Assembly: GCF_019801015.1 (NCBI RefSeq)
Contig: NZ_JAHVJZ010000004.1
Span: 124,001-188,000, forward strand
From: Marinobacter nauticus
GTDB taxonomy: Bacteria; Pseudomonadota; Gammaproteobacteria; Enterobacterales; Shewanellaceae
Reading direction: 5' to 3'
Length of the DNA stretch: 64,000 nt
This document shows, in pieces, positions 16,907 to 25,264 of the stretch. The notes under the pieces were generated by a model. It ran no database searches. It worked only from the letters and a program-made list of their open reading frames with translations, and was not told the DNA's origin. The first letter of the stretch is position 1; every line of letters begins with the position of its first letter. The position numbers and the translations under genes are program-made.

Positions 16907-16924
16907 CATATACAGGCATGAAGC

Positions 16925-19489
16925 ATGAAAAACGACAACACGATCGACCTCACCCGCCGACACCTGGTCAAGGGGACCGCAGTAGGCACCGCGCTGCTGG
17001 GACTGGGTGGCGGATACCTGTTTCAACCGGTGGCACACGCCGTGGAGCAGGCGCTGCCAAAAGTGGACCTGCGCACCGGTACCGGTAAGTGGGTTCCCAC
17101 CACCTGTCAGGGCTGCACCTCCTGGTGTGCCAAGCAGGTTTACATTATGGATGGCCGGGCAACCAAGGTTCGGGGCAATCCGCACTCGAAAATTCATGAC
17201 ACTGCCAGCTGCCCACGTCAGCATCTGGGCCTGCAGATGGTCTACGATCCGGACCGCCTGCGCACCCCGATGATGCGAACCAACCCGAAAAAGGGGCGCC
17301 ACGAAGATCCCAAGTTTGTTCCCATCAGCTGGGATCAGGCAATAGAGATGCTGGCCGACCGCATTCTGGCGCTGCGCGCCAAGAACGAGAGCCACAAGTA
17401 CGCGCTGCTGCGCGGCCGTTACTCCCTGGTCAATGACCTGCTGTACAAGCAGATGACCAACCTGATCGGTTCCCCGAACAACATCTCCCACAGCGCCATC
17501 TGTGCCGAGTCCCATAAGATGGGCCCCTACTTTCAGGACGGCAATTGGGGCTACAACCAATACGATGTCGCCAATACCCGCTACATCCTCTCCTTCGGCG
17601 CCGACCCGATCGCCAGTAACCGACAGGTCAGCTACTACTCCAGCGAGTGGGGCAATACCCTCGACCGCGCCAAAGTGGTGGTGGTGGACCCGCGCCTGTC
17701 CGCTTCTGCTGCCAAAGCGCACCTCTGGGTACCGGTGGAAACCGGCCAGGATGCGGCACTGGCGTTGGCCATTGCCCACGAAGCGATGGTCGCTGGCCTT
17801 TGGCACAAGCCTTTTGTTGGTGACTTCAAGGATGGTCAGAACCGCTTTAAGACGGGCCAGAAAGTGGATGCCGGGTTGTTTGCCGAACAACACACCCATG
17901 GCCTGGTGCAGTGGTGGAACCTGTCGCTGAAAGATTGCAGCGCCGAGTGGGCGGAAGGGATCACCGGCATCGAAGCCAACACCATCAAAACCATTGCCCG
18001 CGAGATGGGGGCGGCGGCTCCAGCCGTGCAGGTATGGACCTCCCGTGGACCCACCATGCAGATCCGTGGCAGCTACACCTCGCTGGCCTGTCATGCCCTG
18101 AACGGACTGTTTGGTGCCATCGACAGCCAGGGCGGCTTGTTCCCCTACAACAAGGCGCCGCTGAACAAGAGCTTCCCCAGCGCCAAGCCCTACCTGGATG
18201 CAGTGGCACAGGCCGGTGTGAAGAAAGAGAAAATCGACCAGCGTGGGCGTCTTGGCTTCCCGGCCCTCAAGAAGGGCAAATCCGGTGGCGGAGTGGTCAC
18301 CGATAACGTCGCCAACGCCATCAACCACGCCGACCCGTACAACATTGAGGTGATGCTGGCCTACTTCAACAACTTTGTGTATTCCGCACCGGAAACCCAG
18401 CGTTGGGAAGCGGCCTTGTCCAAAGTGGACTTTATCGCCCACGTCACCACCAACATCTCCGAGTTCAGCTGGTTCTCGGACCTGCTGCTGCCGGCCAACC
18501 ATCATATGTTTGAGAAGTGGGGCGTCCTGTCTGCCGCCGGCAACGGCCACAGCCACGTTTCAATCCAGCGCCCTTCCATCAAGCGCCTGTATGACACCCG
18601 TCAGGACGAAACCGAAGTGCCCTACATGCTGGCACAGAAGCTGGCTGAAAAAGGGTTCGATGCGCCCTGGCGTTACATCAACGAACAGATCCTCGATCCG
18701 GAAACCGGCAAGCCTGCCAAAGACGCGGCGGAGTTTGCCGAGATCGCGGTGAAATACGTAACAGCACCACTGTGGAACGAAGACGCCAGCAAGTACGGCG
18801 ACAAACTCAGCGGCTGGCAGGAGTTTGTGGAGAAAGGGGTCTGGAACTCGAAGCCTTACGACTATCAGGCGCGCTGGGGCAAATTCAAAACCGCCACAGG
18901 CCAGTTTGAGTTCTTCAGCGAAACCCTGAAAAAAGCCCTGAAAGGCCACGCCGAGAAGCATCAGGTCAGCGTTGATGCGGTCATGGAGGCGTGTGAGTAC
19001 GCCGGTCAGGGTGACCTGGCCTACGTACCGCATTACGAGCCACCGGTGCGCGATGGCGACGCCAAACAGTTCCCGCTGTTGCTGGTGGACCAGAAATCAC
19101 GCCTTAACCATGAGGGGCGCTCTGCCAACACCCCTTGGGCTCACGCCTTTAATGACGTGAATCCCGGTGACGAAGTGGGTCAGGATTCGGCCAAGATCAA
19201 CCCGATTGACGCCCGTAACCTGGGCATCAAAGACGGTGAACGCATCCGTTTGGTCAGCACCGTTGGCAGTGTGGAGTGTGTCGCCAAACTGTGGGAAGGC
19301 GTGCGTCCCGGTTCCGTCGCCAAGTGTTTTGGCCATGGTCACTACGTTTATGGCCGGGTGGCGTCCGAGGTGTTCGGTAAAACAGCCCGCGGCAGCAACA
19401 ACAACGACATCATCCCCAGCCGATTTGACCGTTTGAGCGGTGCATCCGCCTACTACGGCCATATCCGCATCCGTATTGAGAAAGCCTGA
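16925..19489 (+). CDS. arrA: respiratory arsenate reductase, molybdopterin subunit
   Basis: Periplasmic DMSO-reductase-family enzyme reducing As(V) to As(III) as terminal electron acceptor. At 854 residues it has the length of Shewanella ArrA and similar sequence throughout. A twin-arginine signal (TRRHLVKG, residues 10-17) is followed by a hydrophobic stretch. The N-terminal 4Fe-4S motif is C61-x2-C64-x3-C68-x27-C96. RGRY at 163-166, Lys198 and Tyr210 fall at the numbers I recall for arsenate-pocket residues in the ANA-3 structure. RGRY also separates it from ArxA arsenite oxidases. It is followed after 11 bases by arrB. No membrane subunit is encoded here, so electrons probably come from a CymA-like quinol dehydrogenase. 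Confidence 0.95.
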   Translation: MKNDNTIDLTRRHLVKGTAVGTALLGLGGGYLFQPVAHAVEQALPKVDLRTGTGKWVPTTCQGCTSWCAKQVYIMDGRATKVRGNPHSKIHDTASCPRQHLGLQMVYDPDRLRTPMMRTNPKKGRHEDPKFVPISWDQAIEMLADRILALRAKNESHKYALLRGRYSLVNDLLYKQMTNLIGSPNNISHSAICAESHKMGPYFQDGNWGYNQYDVANTRYILSFGADPIASNRQVSYYSSEWGNTLDRAKVVVVDPRLSASAAKAHLWVPVETGQDAALALAIAHEAMVAGLWHKPFVGDFKDGQNRFKTGQKVDAGLFAEQHTHGLVQWWNLSLKDCSAEWAEGITGIEANTIKTIAREMGAAAPAVQVWTSRGPTMQIRGSYTSLACHALNGLFGAIDSQGGLFPYNKAPLNKSFPSAKPYLDAVAQAGVKKEKIDQRGRLGFPALKKGKSGGGVVTDNVANAINHADPYNIEVMLAYFNNFVYSAPETQRWEAALSKVDFIAHVTTNISEFSWFSDLLLPANHHMFEKWGVLSAAGNGHSHVSIQRPSIKRLYDTRQDETEVPYMLAQKLAEKGFDAPWRYINEQILDPETGKPAKDAAEFAEIAVKYVTAPLWNEDASKYGDKLSGWQEFVEKGVWNSKPYDYQARWGKFKTATGQFEFFSETLKKALKGHAEKHQVSVDAVMEACEYAGQGDLAYVPHYEPPVRDGDAKQFPLLLVDQKSRLNHEGRSANTPWAHAFNDVNPGDEVGQDSAKINPIDARNLGIKDGERIRLVSTVGSVECVAKLWEGVRPGSVAKCFGHGHYVYGRVASEVFGKTARGSNNNDIIPSRFDRLSGASAYYGHIRIRIEKA

Positions 19490-19500
19490 GGAATCGTGAC

Positions 19501-20202
19501 ATGAAACTAGGCATGGTAATTGATTTGCAGAAATGCGTGGGATGCGGTGGCTGTGATCTGGCTTGTAAGACAGAAAACAACACGCCGGATGGTATCCATT
19601 GGTCCCATCACTTCACCCGTACTGAGGGCACTTTTCCGAACGTAAAGTACAGCTACACACCGACCCTGTGTAACCACTGTGACAACGCCGCCTGCGTCGA
19701 AGTGTGCCCGACCGGAGCGATGTATAAGGCGGACAACGGCCTGACCCTCCATCGCAACGAAGATTGCATCGGCTGTCAGCGCTGCGTCCGGGCCTGCCCC
19801 TACGGCGCCATCGGCCTGAACCGCACTGCCCCGCATCGTCACTGGCAGGACGACAGCGAGCTGGTGCCCGGCGGCACCGCCTCGCCGAAAATGGTGCTGG
19901 ACCGGACCGGCGCCAAGCACCTGCCCTACGAGAACCCGGAGCGCGGCGACACCTATCCGGTGACCCGTCCCCGGCGCACCGTGGAGAAGTGCACCTTGTG
20001 CGATCACCGCCTGAACGTGGGCCTGCAACCGGCCTGTGTGACCGGCTGTCCCTCCGGCGCCCGGGTGGTGGGCGATCTGTCGGATCCAAACTCCGAAGTC
20101 TCACGTTTGCTGAAACTGCACTCTGGCAGTCAGCTCAAGCCCGAGGCCGGCACCAATCCCAACGTCTACTACATCCGTAGCTTTGGGGTACGGCAAAGCT
20201 GA
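19501..20202 (+). CDS. arrB: respiratory arsenate reductase, iron-sulfur subunit
   Basis: Periplasmic electron-transfer partner of ArrA, 233 residues with four ferredoxin-type cysteine clusters: CVGCGGCDLAC at 12-22, CNHCDNAACVEVC near 60-72, CIGCQRCVRAC near 89-99, and CTLC plus ACVTGC near 164-183. It has no signal peptide of its own and should be co-exported with ArrA by the Tat system, as in other DmsB-like subunits. The start ATG follows TGAGGA. A terminator follows the gene, so the transcript is arrAB only. Confidence 0.95.
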   Translation: MKLGMVIDLQKCVGCGGCDLACKTENNTPDGIHWSHHFTRTEGTFPNVKYSYTPTLCNHCDNAACVEVCPTGAMYKADNGLTLHRNEDCIGCQRCVRACPYGAIGLNRTAPHRHWQDDSELVPGGTASPKMVLDRTGAKHLPYENPERGDTYPVTRPRRTVEKCTLCDHRLNVGLQPACVTGCPSGARVVGDLSDPNSEVSRLLKLHSGSQLKPEAGTNPNVYYIRSFGVRQS

Positions 20203-20224
20203 CAAGCTGCTGTCACCAACAGCA

Positions 20225-20253
20225 AAAAGCCCGGCATACGCCGGGCTTTTCTT
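20225..20253. terminator. terminator between arrB and the convergent MarR gene
   Basis: The stem AAAAGCCCGGC/GCCGGGCTTTT has a 4-base loop and is A-rich and T-rich on either side, so it can serve both directions. Confidence 0.92.
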
Positions 20254-20262
20254 TTCGCCGTT

Positions 20263-20697
20263 TTATCGTTCGCCGGCGTCCAGCCCCCGCGATATCGCGG
20301 CGACCAGGCTTTTGAACTGTGTGATCTGCTGCGGGTTCAGATCCTGACTCATCTTGTCGATGACCCGTTCATCTATTGCCTCAACCTGCGTCATCACCGC
20401 CCTGCCCGCTTCCGTCAATGCCAGCAACTGACTGCGCTTGTCGTCAGGATTGGGGGTTTTCGCCAGCAGGCCCTGAGTCATCAGGCTGTTCAGCAAGCGG
20501 GTCACCTGTGCTTTGTCCCGGCTCAGCCACTGCACCACATCGTTGGCGGTACGGCAGGCGCCCGAGGCAATCACTTTCAGCACCCGGATGTGCATCGGAC
20601 TTAACTCCAGCCCCAACGCATCAATCTGCAGGTGCAGCTCTTTCTTCACCAGATGGAACAGTCGGAACACGCTTTCCAGCAGCGTTACATCGGACAT
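20263..20697 (-). CDS. MarR-family transcriptional regulator
   Basis: The protein has 144 residues. The winged helix has SPMHIRVLKVIASGACRTANDVVQWLSRDKAQVTRLLNSLMTQGLL and the wing motif NPDDKRSQLLALTEAG. ATG 20697 is listed; another ATG one codon upstream is equally usable. Two GTTGA-N5-TCAAC sites lie just upstream, in the region shared with the DUF3861 gene, pointing to autoregulation and control of that gene. The ligand is unknown. Confidence 0.88.
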   Translation of the reverse strand: MSDVTLLESVFRLFHLVKKELHLQIDALGLELSPMHIRVLKVIASGACRTANDVVQWLSRDKAQVTRLLNSLMTQGLLAKTPNPDDKRSQLLALTEAGRAVMTQVEAIDERVIDKMSQDLNPQQITQFKSLVAAISRGLDAGER

Positions 20698-20721
20698 CAA
20701 CGGATCGCTCCCACCAAGGTA

Positions 20722-20736
20722 GTTGACTTAGTCAAC
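20722..20736. promoter_or_regulatory. MarR-type operator copy 1
   Basis: GTTGACTTAGTCAAC is a dyad with 6-base arms located 25 bases upstream of the MarR start codon. Confidence 0.65.
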
Positions 20737-20749
20737 CATTAGCCATATA

Positions 20750-20764
20750 GTTGACATCATCAAC
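20750..20764. promoter_or_regulatory. MarR-type operator copy 2
   Basis: GTTGACATCATCAAC shares GTTGA-N5-TCAAC with copy 1; the starts are 28 bases apart. Confidence 0.62.
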
Positions 20765-20847
20765 CATGTCCGGGCCGATATCAACCCATCCGTTGCCGAT
20801 TCGCCCGCTGTGATGCCCCCTCAGAACAAACGATGAAGGAGAGCCTG

Positions 20848-21132
20848 ATGAAAGGTCATTTGTACAAATTCACCGTTGAGCATCTGGAAGACGCCAAAGG
20901 CAATGCCGTGGAACAGGCACCGCTGCAGTTTGAGATCCGTAACCATGACGATCTGTTCAGCATCATTGATAAGCTCGACGCCAAAATGGCGCTGGATAAA
21001 GACGACACCAAGGCCTTTGCCGTCGGCTTGAAGCTGTTTGGCGAGGTGATGATGAAGCATCGCGACGTCGAGCTGTTCCGGGCCTTTAAGCCCCAGTTCG
21101 CCCAGTTTATGAAACAGCTGAAGCAATCCTGA
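20848..21132 (+). CDS. DUF3861 family small cytoplasmic protein
   Basis: The protein has 94 residues, begins MKGHLYKFTVEHLEDAKGN and contains DDLFSIIDKLDAKMALDKDDTKAFAVGLKLFGEVMMKHRD, which I associate with the uncharacterised DUF3861 family. ATG 20848 is preferred over the in-frame ATG at 20833 because AAGGAG lies eight bases ahead of it. It is divergent from the MarR gene, with the two MarR-type operators in between, so it is probably the regulator's target. Function unknown. Confidence 0.75.
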   Translation: MKGHLYKFTVEHLEDAKGNAVEQAPLQFEIRNHDDLFSIIDKLDAKMALDKDDTKAFAVGLKLFGEVMMKHRDVELFRAFKPQFAQFMKQLKQS

Positions 21133-21214
21133 TAACCGGATAAGGGGACGGGATAAAGATAACGGGACAGCCACCTTTAGATTGGCCAGGTGATTGTCTG
21201 AGCCCGTTTTTTCC

Positions 21215-21253
21215 TGATGGAGGCTGGGGTATGCTTGCCGCCAGCATCCATCA
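21215..21253 (+). other. leader hairpin upstream of the lysE-type gene
   Basis: TGATGGAGGCTGG (21215-21227) pairs with CCAGCATCCATCA (21241-21253) with one mismatch around a 13-base loop, ending 12 bases before the start codon. It may be a transcript leader structure. Confidence 0.4.
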
Positions 21254-21265
21254 ACAGGAACCCTG

Positions 21266-21880
21266 ATGACCTTCACTCTCTGGCTCTCTCTGGCCGCTGT
21301 CTGCACCCTCGGTGCCATGAGCCCCGGCCCCTCTTTGGCATTGGTGATCCGCAATACCGTTCAGGGTGGCATGAGCCGCGGCGTCGCTACCGCCGTGGGC
21401 CACGGCATCGGCATCGCACTGTATGCGCTGCTGGTGGCTATGGGCCTGGGTTTGGTGATCACCCAGACCCCGGCGCTGTTTGAGGCGATTCGCTACGCCG
21501 GTGCCGCATTCCTGCTCTACCTGGCCTGGCAGGCCATTAAGCCCAAGCCCGCCCCATCCCCCGAGAATGGCCAACCAGAAGCCGACCCCTACCGCCGCTA
21601 CCAGGGTTTTGTCGGCGGTTTTCTGGTGGCGTTCCTCAACCCCAAAATTGCCATCTTCTTTCTGGCCCTGTTCAGCCAGTTTGTGCAGGAGGGGGCGCCC
21701 TGGGCCGACAAGCTGATCATGATGGCCACCGCCGGCGGCATCGACGCCCTGTGGTACGCCCTGGTGGCACTGGGCGTGGCCCGCACCCCGCTGATGGGCT
21801 GGCTCAAAACCAACACCCACTGGCTCGACAGGGCCACGGCACTGGTGCTCACCGTGCTGGCCATACGGGTCGTGATTTAA
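21266..21880 (+). CDS. LysE/RhtB-family amino-acid exporter
   Basis: The protein has 204 residues and about six membrane helices. The family signature GAMSPGPSLALVIRNTVQGGMSRGVATAVGHG is near residues 14-45; FVGGFLVAFLNPKIAIFFLALFSQF near 112 is also typical. Members export lysine, homoserine, threonine or other small amino acids; the substrate here cannot be assigned. It is monocistronic and ends in a strong terminator. Confidence 0.88.
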   Translation: MTFTLWLSLAAVCTLGAMSPGPSLALVIRNTVQGGMSRGVATAVGHGIGIALYALLVAMGLGLVITQTPALFEAIRYAGAAFLLYLAWQAIKPKPAPSPENGQPEADPYRRYQGFVGGFLVAFLNPKIAIFFLALFSQFVQEGAPWADKLIMMATAGGIDALWYALVALGVARTPLMGWLKTNTHWLDRATALVLTVLAIRVVI

Positions 21881-21885
21881 CCCAT

Positions 21886-21917
21886 AAAAAAAGCGCCCCA
21901 TCGGGCGCTTTTTTCTT
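21886..21917. terminator. bidirectional terminator between lysE-type and eamA-type genes
   Basis: The stem AAGCGCCC/GGGCGCTT has a 4-base loop, with an A run on the left and a T run on the right, between convergent genes. Confidence 0.92.
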
Positions 21918-21925
21918 ACCGGGCT

Positions 21926-22807
21926 TCACAGCGTTCGCCGCTTCTGCCGATACAGATTCCACAGCTGCGGGCACAGCGACATCAGGATCATCCCCGCCAT
22001 CAGGGCATACTGGCCCGGGGTGTAGGACTCATTCACCAGCACCAGTCCACTGACAATGCCCGCGATGGGGTTGGCGATGCTGCCAAAGGTAAACTCCACC
22101 ACGGTCATCCGCTGCAGAAGCCAGACATAAAGGCCATACGCCAGTGCCGTGTTCAACAGAATCACCCAGGCCAGACCAAGGCCATTGCGCACCGAGAAGT
22201 CACTGAACACCGCCTGATACACCTCCGGGCGCATCACGCCGTCCACGCCGGCCGCCACACTTAACAGCGCACCGCCGATCACCAGCTGCCAGCTCAATAC
22301 GGTCCACCAGTGGATGCGGCCACCCACGCTTTTGGTCAGGCCGCTGCCCACCACGATGCACAGGATCGCCCCCAACATGGCGGCCATACCCACAGGATTC
22401 AGGGCAAGCGTGCCAGGGTCAAACAACAGCCAGGCCAGTGCCACCAGGGCGGCACCGCTTATCATCTGCACCCCACTGGGTCGCACCCGATGCATGACGT
22501 AGTGATACAGCATCGCCATCACCGGCACCGACACCATTCCCACCCCGGAAATGGCCGAGGGCAAGGTCAGCGCCATCACAAAGATCAGGCCAAAGAACAC
22601 CGCAATATTGATGGTGCCGATCAGCGCTAAAGAGCGCCACTCCCGGCCATGGGGCACTCTGGGGCGCATCGCCAACAACAACAGACCGGCAGGCAACGCC
22701 CGCAGCGCGCCGAGCAGCAACGGGGGCCAGCCGGGCAGACTGTACTGGGTCACAGCGTAGGTGGTGCCCCAGAGAAAGGCGGCAAACATGGCGAGCAACA
22801 GATTCAT
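21926..22807 (-). CDS. EamA-family (DMT superfamily) transporter
   Basis: The protein has 293 residues with about ten hydrophobic helices in two repeats, opening MNLLLAMFAAFLWGTTYAVTQYSLPG and with LGAILCIVVGSGLTKSVGGRIHWWTVLSWQL at the junction, as in YedA/RhtA-type exporters. The ATG at 22807 gives the first helix at the N-terminus; the frame is open for 20 codons further but those residues are not membrane-like. The substrate is unknown. Confidence 0.85.
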   Translation of the reverse strand: MNLLLAMFAAFLWGTTYAVTQYSLPGWPPLLLGALRALPAGLLLLAMRPRVPHGREWRSLALIGTINIAVFFGLIFVMALTLPSAISGVGMVSVPVMAMLYHYVMHRVRPSGVQMISGAALVALAWLLFDPGTLALNPVGMAAMLGAILCIVVGSGLTKSVGGRIHWWTVLSWQLVIGGALLSVAAGVDGVMRPEVYQAVFSDFSVRNGLGLAWVILLNTALAYGLYVWLLQRMTVVEFTFGSIANPIAGIVSGLVLVNESYTPGQYALMAGMILMSLCPQLWNLYRQKRRTL

Positions 22808-22923
22808 GGCAACTCGTGAGGTAGGGCCAGCAGCCGAAACGAAGGCGGCAGAAAGATTGGGGGGCAAGCCTACCCCAAGCCACTGTCACGATACAAATTC
22901 CCCGGCGTGGCAGAATAACAAAC

Positions 22924-22948
22924 AAAAGCGGCCTCCTGATGGAGGCCG
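22924..22948 (-). terminator. terminator of the nupC-PNP operon
   Basis: On the minus strand CGGCCTCC/GGAGGCCG is followed by a CTTTTGTTTG tract, 23 bases beyond the nucleoside transporter stop codon. Confidence 0.8.
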
Positions 22949-22970
22949 TATCAGTCGGTCTGCAAGGCGA

Positions 22971-24233
22971 TCAGACCGCCAGGGAGAAGAAGATCCCGGC
23001 GATGGCCGCACTCATCAGGTTGGAGCAGCTGGCCGCAATCAGGGTGCGCACCCCGTATCGGGCAATAAAGTCACTGCGGGAGGGGCACAGAGTTCCCAGG
23101 CCGCCAATCAGAATCCCGATGGAAGCGATGTTGGCAAAGCCACAAAGGGCGAAGCTGACGATCACCTTGGTTTTTTCACTCAGCATATGTTGGCCGGCCG
23201 CCACCACCGCATCGATGTCCTTAAGGTAAGGAGACAGATCGGAGTAAGCCACAAACTCATTGACGATCAGCTTTTTGCCAATCAGTGCACCGGCGATGCC
23301 AATGTCCTCCATCGGCACTCCCAACAGGAACGCCAGCGGGGCAAACACCCAGCCCAGAATCAACTCCAGCGACAGCTCCATGCCCACCAGATCGCCCACG
23401 CTGGCCAGCATGGTGTTCACCAGCGTCACCAGGCCGATCATCGCAATCAGCATGGCACCAATGGCGGCCGCCAGCTTCAGACCGCTGGCAGCCCCTTCCC
23501 CGGCTGCGGCCAGCAGGTTTTCCGGCCGTTTTTCGGAAAAGTGGGTGGACTTCTCCACCACGTAGTCCGGCGTGGTGGTTTCCGGCACGATCAACTTGGC
23601 AAACAGGATGCCGCCGGGCACCGCCATAAAGGAGGCCGCCAGCAGATATTGCATGTCCACCCCCATCATGGCGTAACCTGCCAGGACGGTGCCGGACACC
23701 GACGCCATGCCGCCGCACATGATGGCGAAAAATTCGGAATCGCTCATCTTCGGCATGTAGGGTTTCACCACCAGCGGCGCTTCACTCTGGCCGACAAAAG
23801 CGTTAGCCACCGCAGACATCGATTCCGCCTGAGAGGTGCCCAGCGCTTTGGCCACCAGGCCGCCGATGGTGCGGATAATGAACTGCATGATGCCCAGGTA
23901 GTAGAGCACCGCGATCAGCGCCGAAAAGAACACCACCAGCGGCAGCACATTCAGGGCGAACACAAAGCCAATCCCCTCTACCGAGAAGTTGACCAGGTTA
24001 CCAAACAGGAATTGGATCCCCGCTTTGCCACTGTCGAGTACAGCGTGAACCCCGTGGGACAGCGCCTCCAGCGCTTTTCGGCCCGCGGGTACATAAAGCA
24101 CCAGCGCCCCGATCGCCATCTGCATCACAAACGCCAGGCTGACGGTACGCAGATTAATGGCACGTCGATTGGTGGAGACCGCCAGGCCCACCAGCAGCAA
24201 CACGGCAATGCCGAGAAAACCGATGGCAAACAT
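22971..24233 (-). CDS. NupC-family concentrative nucleoside transporter
   Basis: Inner-membrane nucleoside:cation symporter, 420 residues. CNT family features: the gating region around FGNLVNFSVEGIGFVFALNVLPLVVFFSALIAVLYYLGIM, GTSQAESMSAVANAFVGQSEAPLVVKPY (the G-x-S-E-A-P-L-V motif that binds nucleoside), and EFVAYSDLSPY plus CGFANIASIGILIGG near the C-terminus. It lies three bases downstream of the purine nucleoside phosphorylase gene on the same strand, so uptake and cleavage are co-expressed. Confidence 0.93.
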   Translation of the reverse strand: MFAIGFLGIAVLLLVGLAVSTNRRAINLRTVSLAFVMQMAIGALVLYVPAGRKALEALSHGVHAVLDSGKAGIQFLFGNLVNFSVEGIGFVFALNVLPLVVFFSALIAVLYYLGIMQFIIRTIGGLVAKALGTSQAESMSAVANAFVGQSEAPLVVKPYMPKMSDSEFFAIMCGGMASVSGTVLAGYAMMGVDMQYLLAASFMAVPGGILFAKLIVPETTTPDYVVEKSTHFSEKRPENLLAAAGEGAASGLKLAAAIGAMLIAMIGLVTLVNTMLASVGDLVGMELSLELILGWVFAPLAFLLGVPMEDIGIAGALIGKKLIVNEFVAYSDLSPYLKDIDAVVAAGQHMLSEKTKVIVSFALCGFANIASIGILIGGLGTLCPSRSDFIARYGVRTLIAASCSNLMSAAIAGIFFSLAV

Positions 24234-24236
24234 GAC

Positions 24237-25079
24237 TTACTCCTCAGTGGCGAAGTGGTTCGCCATAAAGCGTTCAATCAGACGGATAAAGTTGGCTTCG
24301 GCCAACTTGGCGCAACGCAGGGTCTGTTCGTGGGACAGTTCCACATCACCCAGGCCTTCCGCCATATTGGTGATGGCGCAGATCGCCAGCACCGGCAGGC
24401 CACAATGGGCCGCGGAGATCACCTCAGGCACCACTGACATGCCCACCACATCGGCACCGATGATCTGCATCATCCGGATCTCTGCCGGGGTCTCGAAGTT
24501 GGGGCCGGTGTAGGAGACAAACACCCCTTCGTTGAGGTGGATGTCGTTGGCCGCAGCCACGCTCAGGGCTTCGGCGCGCAAGGCTTTGTCGTAGGCGTTG
24601 GCCAGGCTGAAGAAACGCGGGCCGTACTCGTCATCATTGGCGCCACACATCGGCGATTCCGGCATGGTGTTGATGTGGTCGTTGAACACCACCAGCGAGC
24701 CCACGTCGATCCGCTCCGGGCGCAGCGAACCGGCGGCATTGGTCACCAGCATAAATTCACAGCCCAGACGTTTGAAGGTGCGAACCGGGGTGGTCATCAC
24801 CTTCATGTCCTGATGTTCGTAGTAGTGACCACGGCCCTTCATGCAGACCACTTCAACGCCATTCAGCGTACCCAGTACCAGTTCACCAGAATGCCCCTGC
24901 ACCGTGCTGACCGGGAACCCCGCCAAAGCCTCGTAAGGGATAACCACTTTGTTTTCCAGGCCGTCGGCGATGACGCCCAGGCCGGAGCCCAGCACAAAGG
25001 CCGCTTTGGGCTGAAAGCCGGGTTTGTGTTCAAGAATGGTGTTAAGCGCGAGCAGGACCGGATCGTTTTTCATTGTCAT
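24237..25079 (-). CDS. purine nucleoside phosphorylase (trimeric, XapA/PunA type)
   Basis: Phosphorolysis of purine nucleosides to base and ribose 1-phosphate. The protein has 280 residues with the low-molecular-weight PNP motifs AFVLGSGLGVIAD near 28, GHSGELVLG near 63, MKGRGHYYEHQDM near 80 (phosphate-binding His), VTNAAGSLRPE near 113, and GADVVGMSVVPEVISAAHCGL near 195. Two in-frame ATGs two codons apart open the gene; the second has GGA at a better distance. It is coupled to the nucleoside transporter and divergent from a LysR gene, recalling E. coli xapAB with xapR. Base specificity is not certain. Confidence 0.93.
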   Translation of the reverse strand: MTMKNDPVLLALNTILEHKPGFQPKAAFVLGSGLGVIADGLENKVVIPYEALAGFPVSTVQGHSGELVLGTLNGVEVVCMKGRGHYYEHQDMKVMTTPVRTFKRLGCEFMLVTNAAGSLRPERIDVGSLVVFNDHINTMPESPMCGANDDEYGPRFFSLANAYDKALRAEALSVAAANDIHLNEGVFVSYTGPNFETPAEIRMMQIIGADVVGMSVVPEVISAAHCGLPVLAICAITNMAEGLGDVELSHEQTLRCAKLAEANFIRLIERFMANHFATEE

Positions 25080-25130
25080 TCCGATGGGGGATTGAGGTGG
25101 CGAAAAAATACCAAAAGTTCCCCTTCAGAA

Positions 25131-25168
25131 TGTTGCCAAATACGGCAGAATCATGCTGTTTTGCAACA
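25131..25168. promoter_or_regulatory. interrupted dyad in the LysR-PNP divergent promoter
   Basis: TGTTGC and GCAACA sit at the edges of a 38-base region with a further CAG/CTG pair inside, in the 185-base gap between the divergent genes. It is a reasonable LysR-type binding region but not a certain one. Confidence 0.35.
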
Positions 25169-25264
25169 CGTTTACCCGGCTTTTTTGCGGACTTCTTCAA
25201 AACAATCTGAGTCAGATTCTGGCATCCTGATCGACCCGCAGGTGCCCAGTCAAACGGAGCGACG

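Larger units (their letters stand above)
16533..16924. other. arsR-arrA divergent promoter region
   Basis: This 392-base non-coding stretch holds a CRP-like site and an inverted repeat near arrA (listed separately). I see no credible small gene; the short ORFs here lack family features or ribosome sites. Confidence 0.6.

Noticed and set aside
16859-18556. 565-codon ORF antisense to arrA
   Set aside because: It lies opposite a well-supported enzyme gene, has no recognisable domain, and arises from GC-rich third positions in the opposite frame. The same applies to other long antisense ORFs at 34494-36353, 31162-32817, 22761-24437, 43307-44812 and 10833-11924.
16925-19489. Identity as ArxA (arsenite oxidase) or polysulfide/thiosulfate reductase
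   Set aside because: RGRY and the lysine and tyrosine positions match ArrA, and there is no NrfD-type membrane subunit gene beside it.
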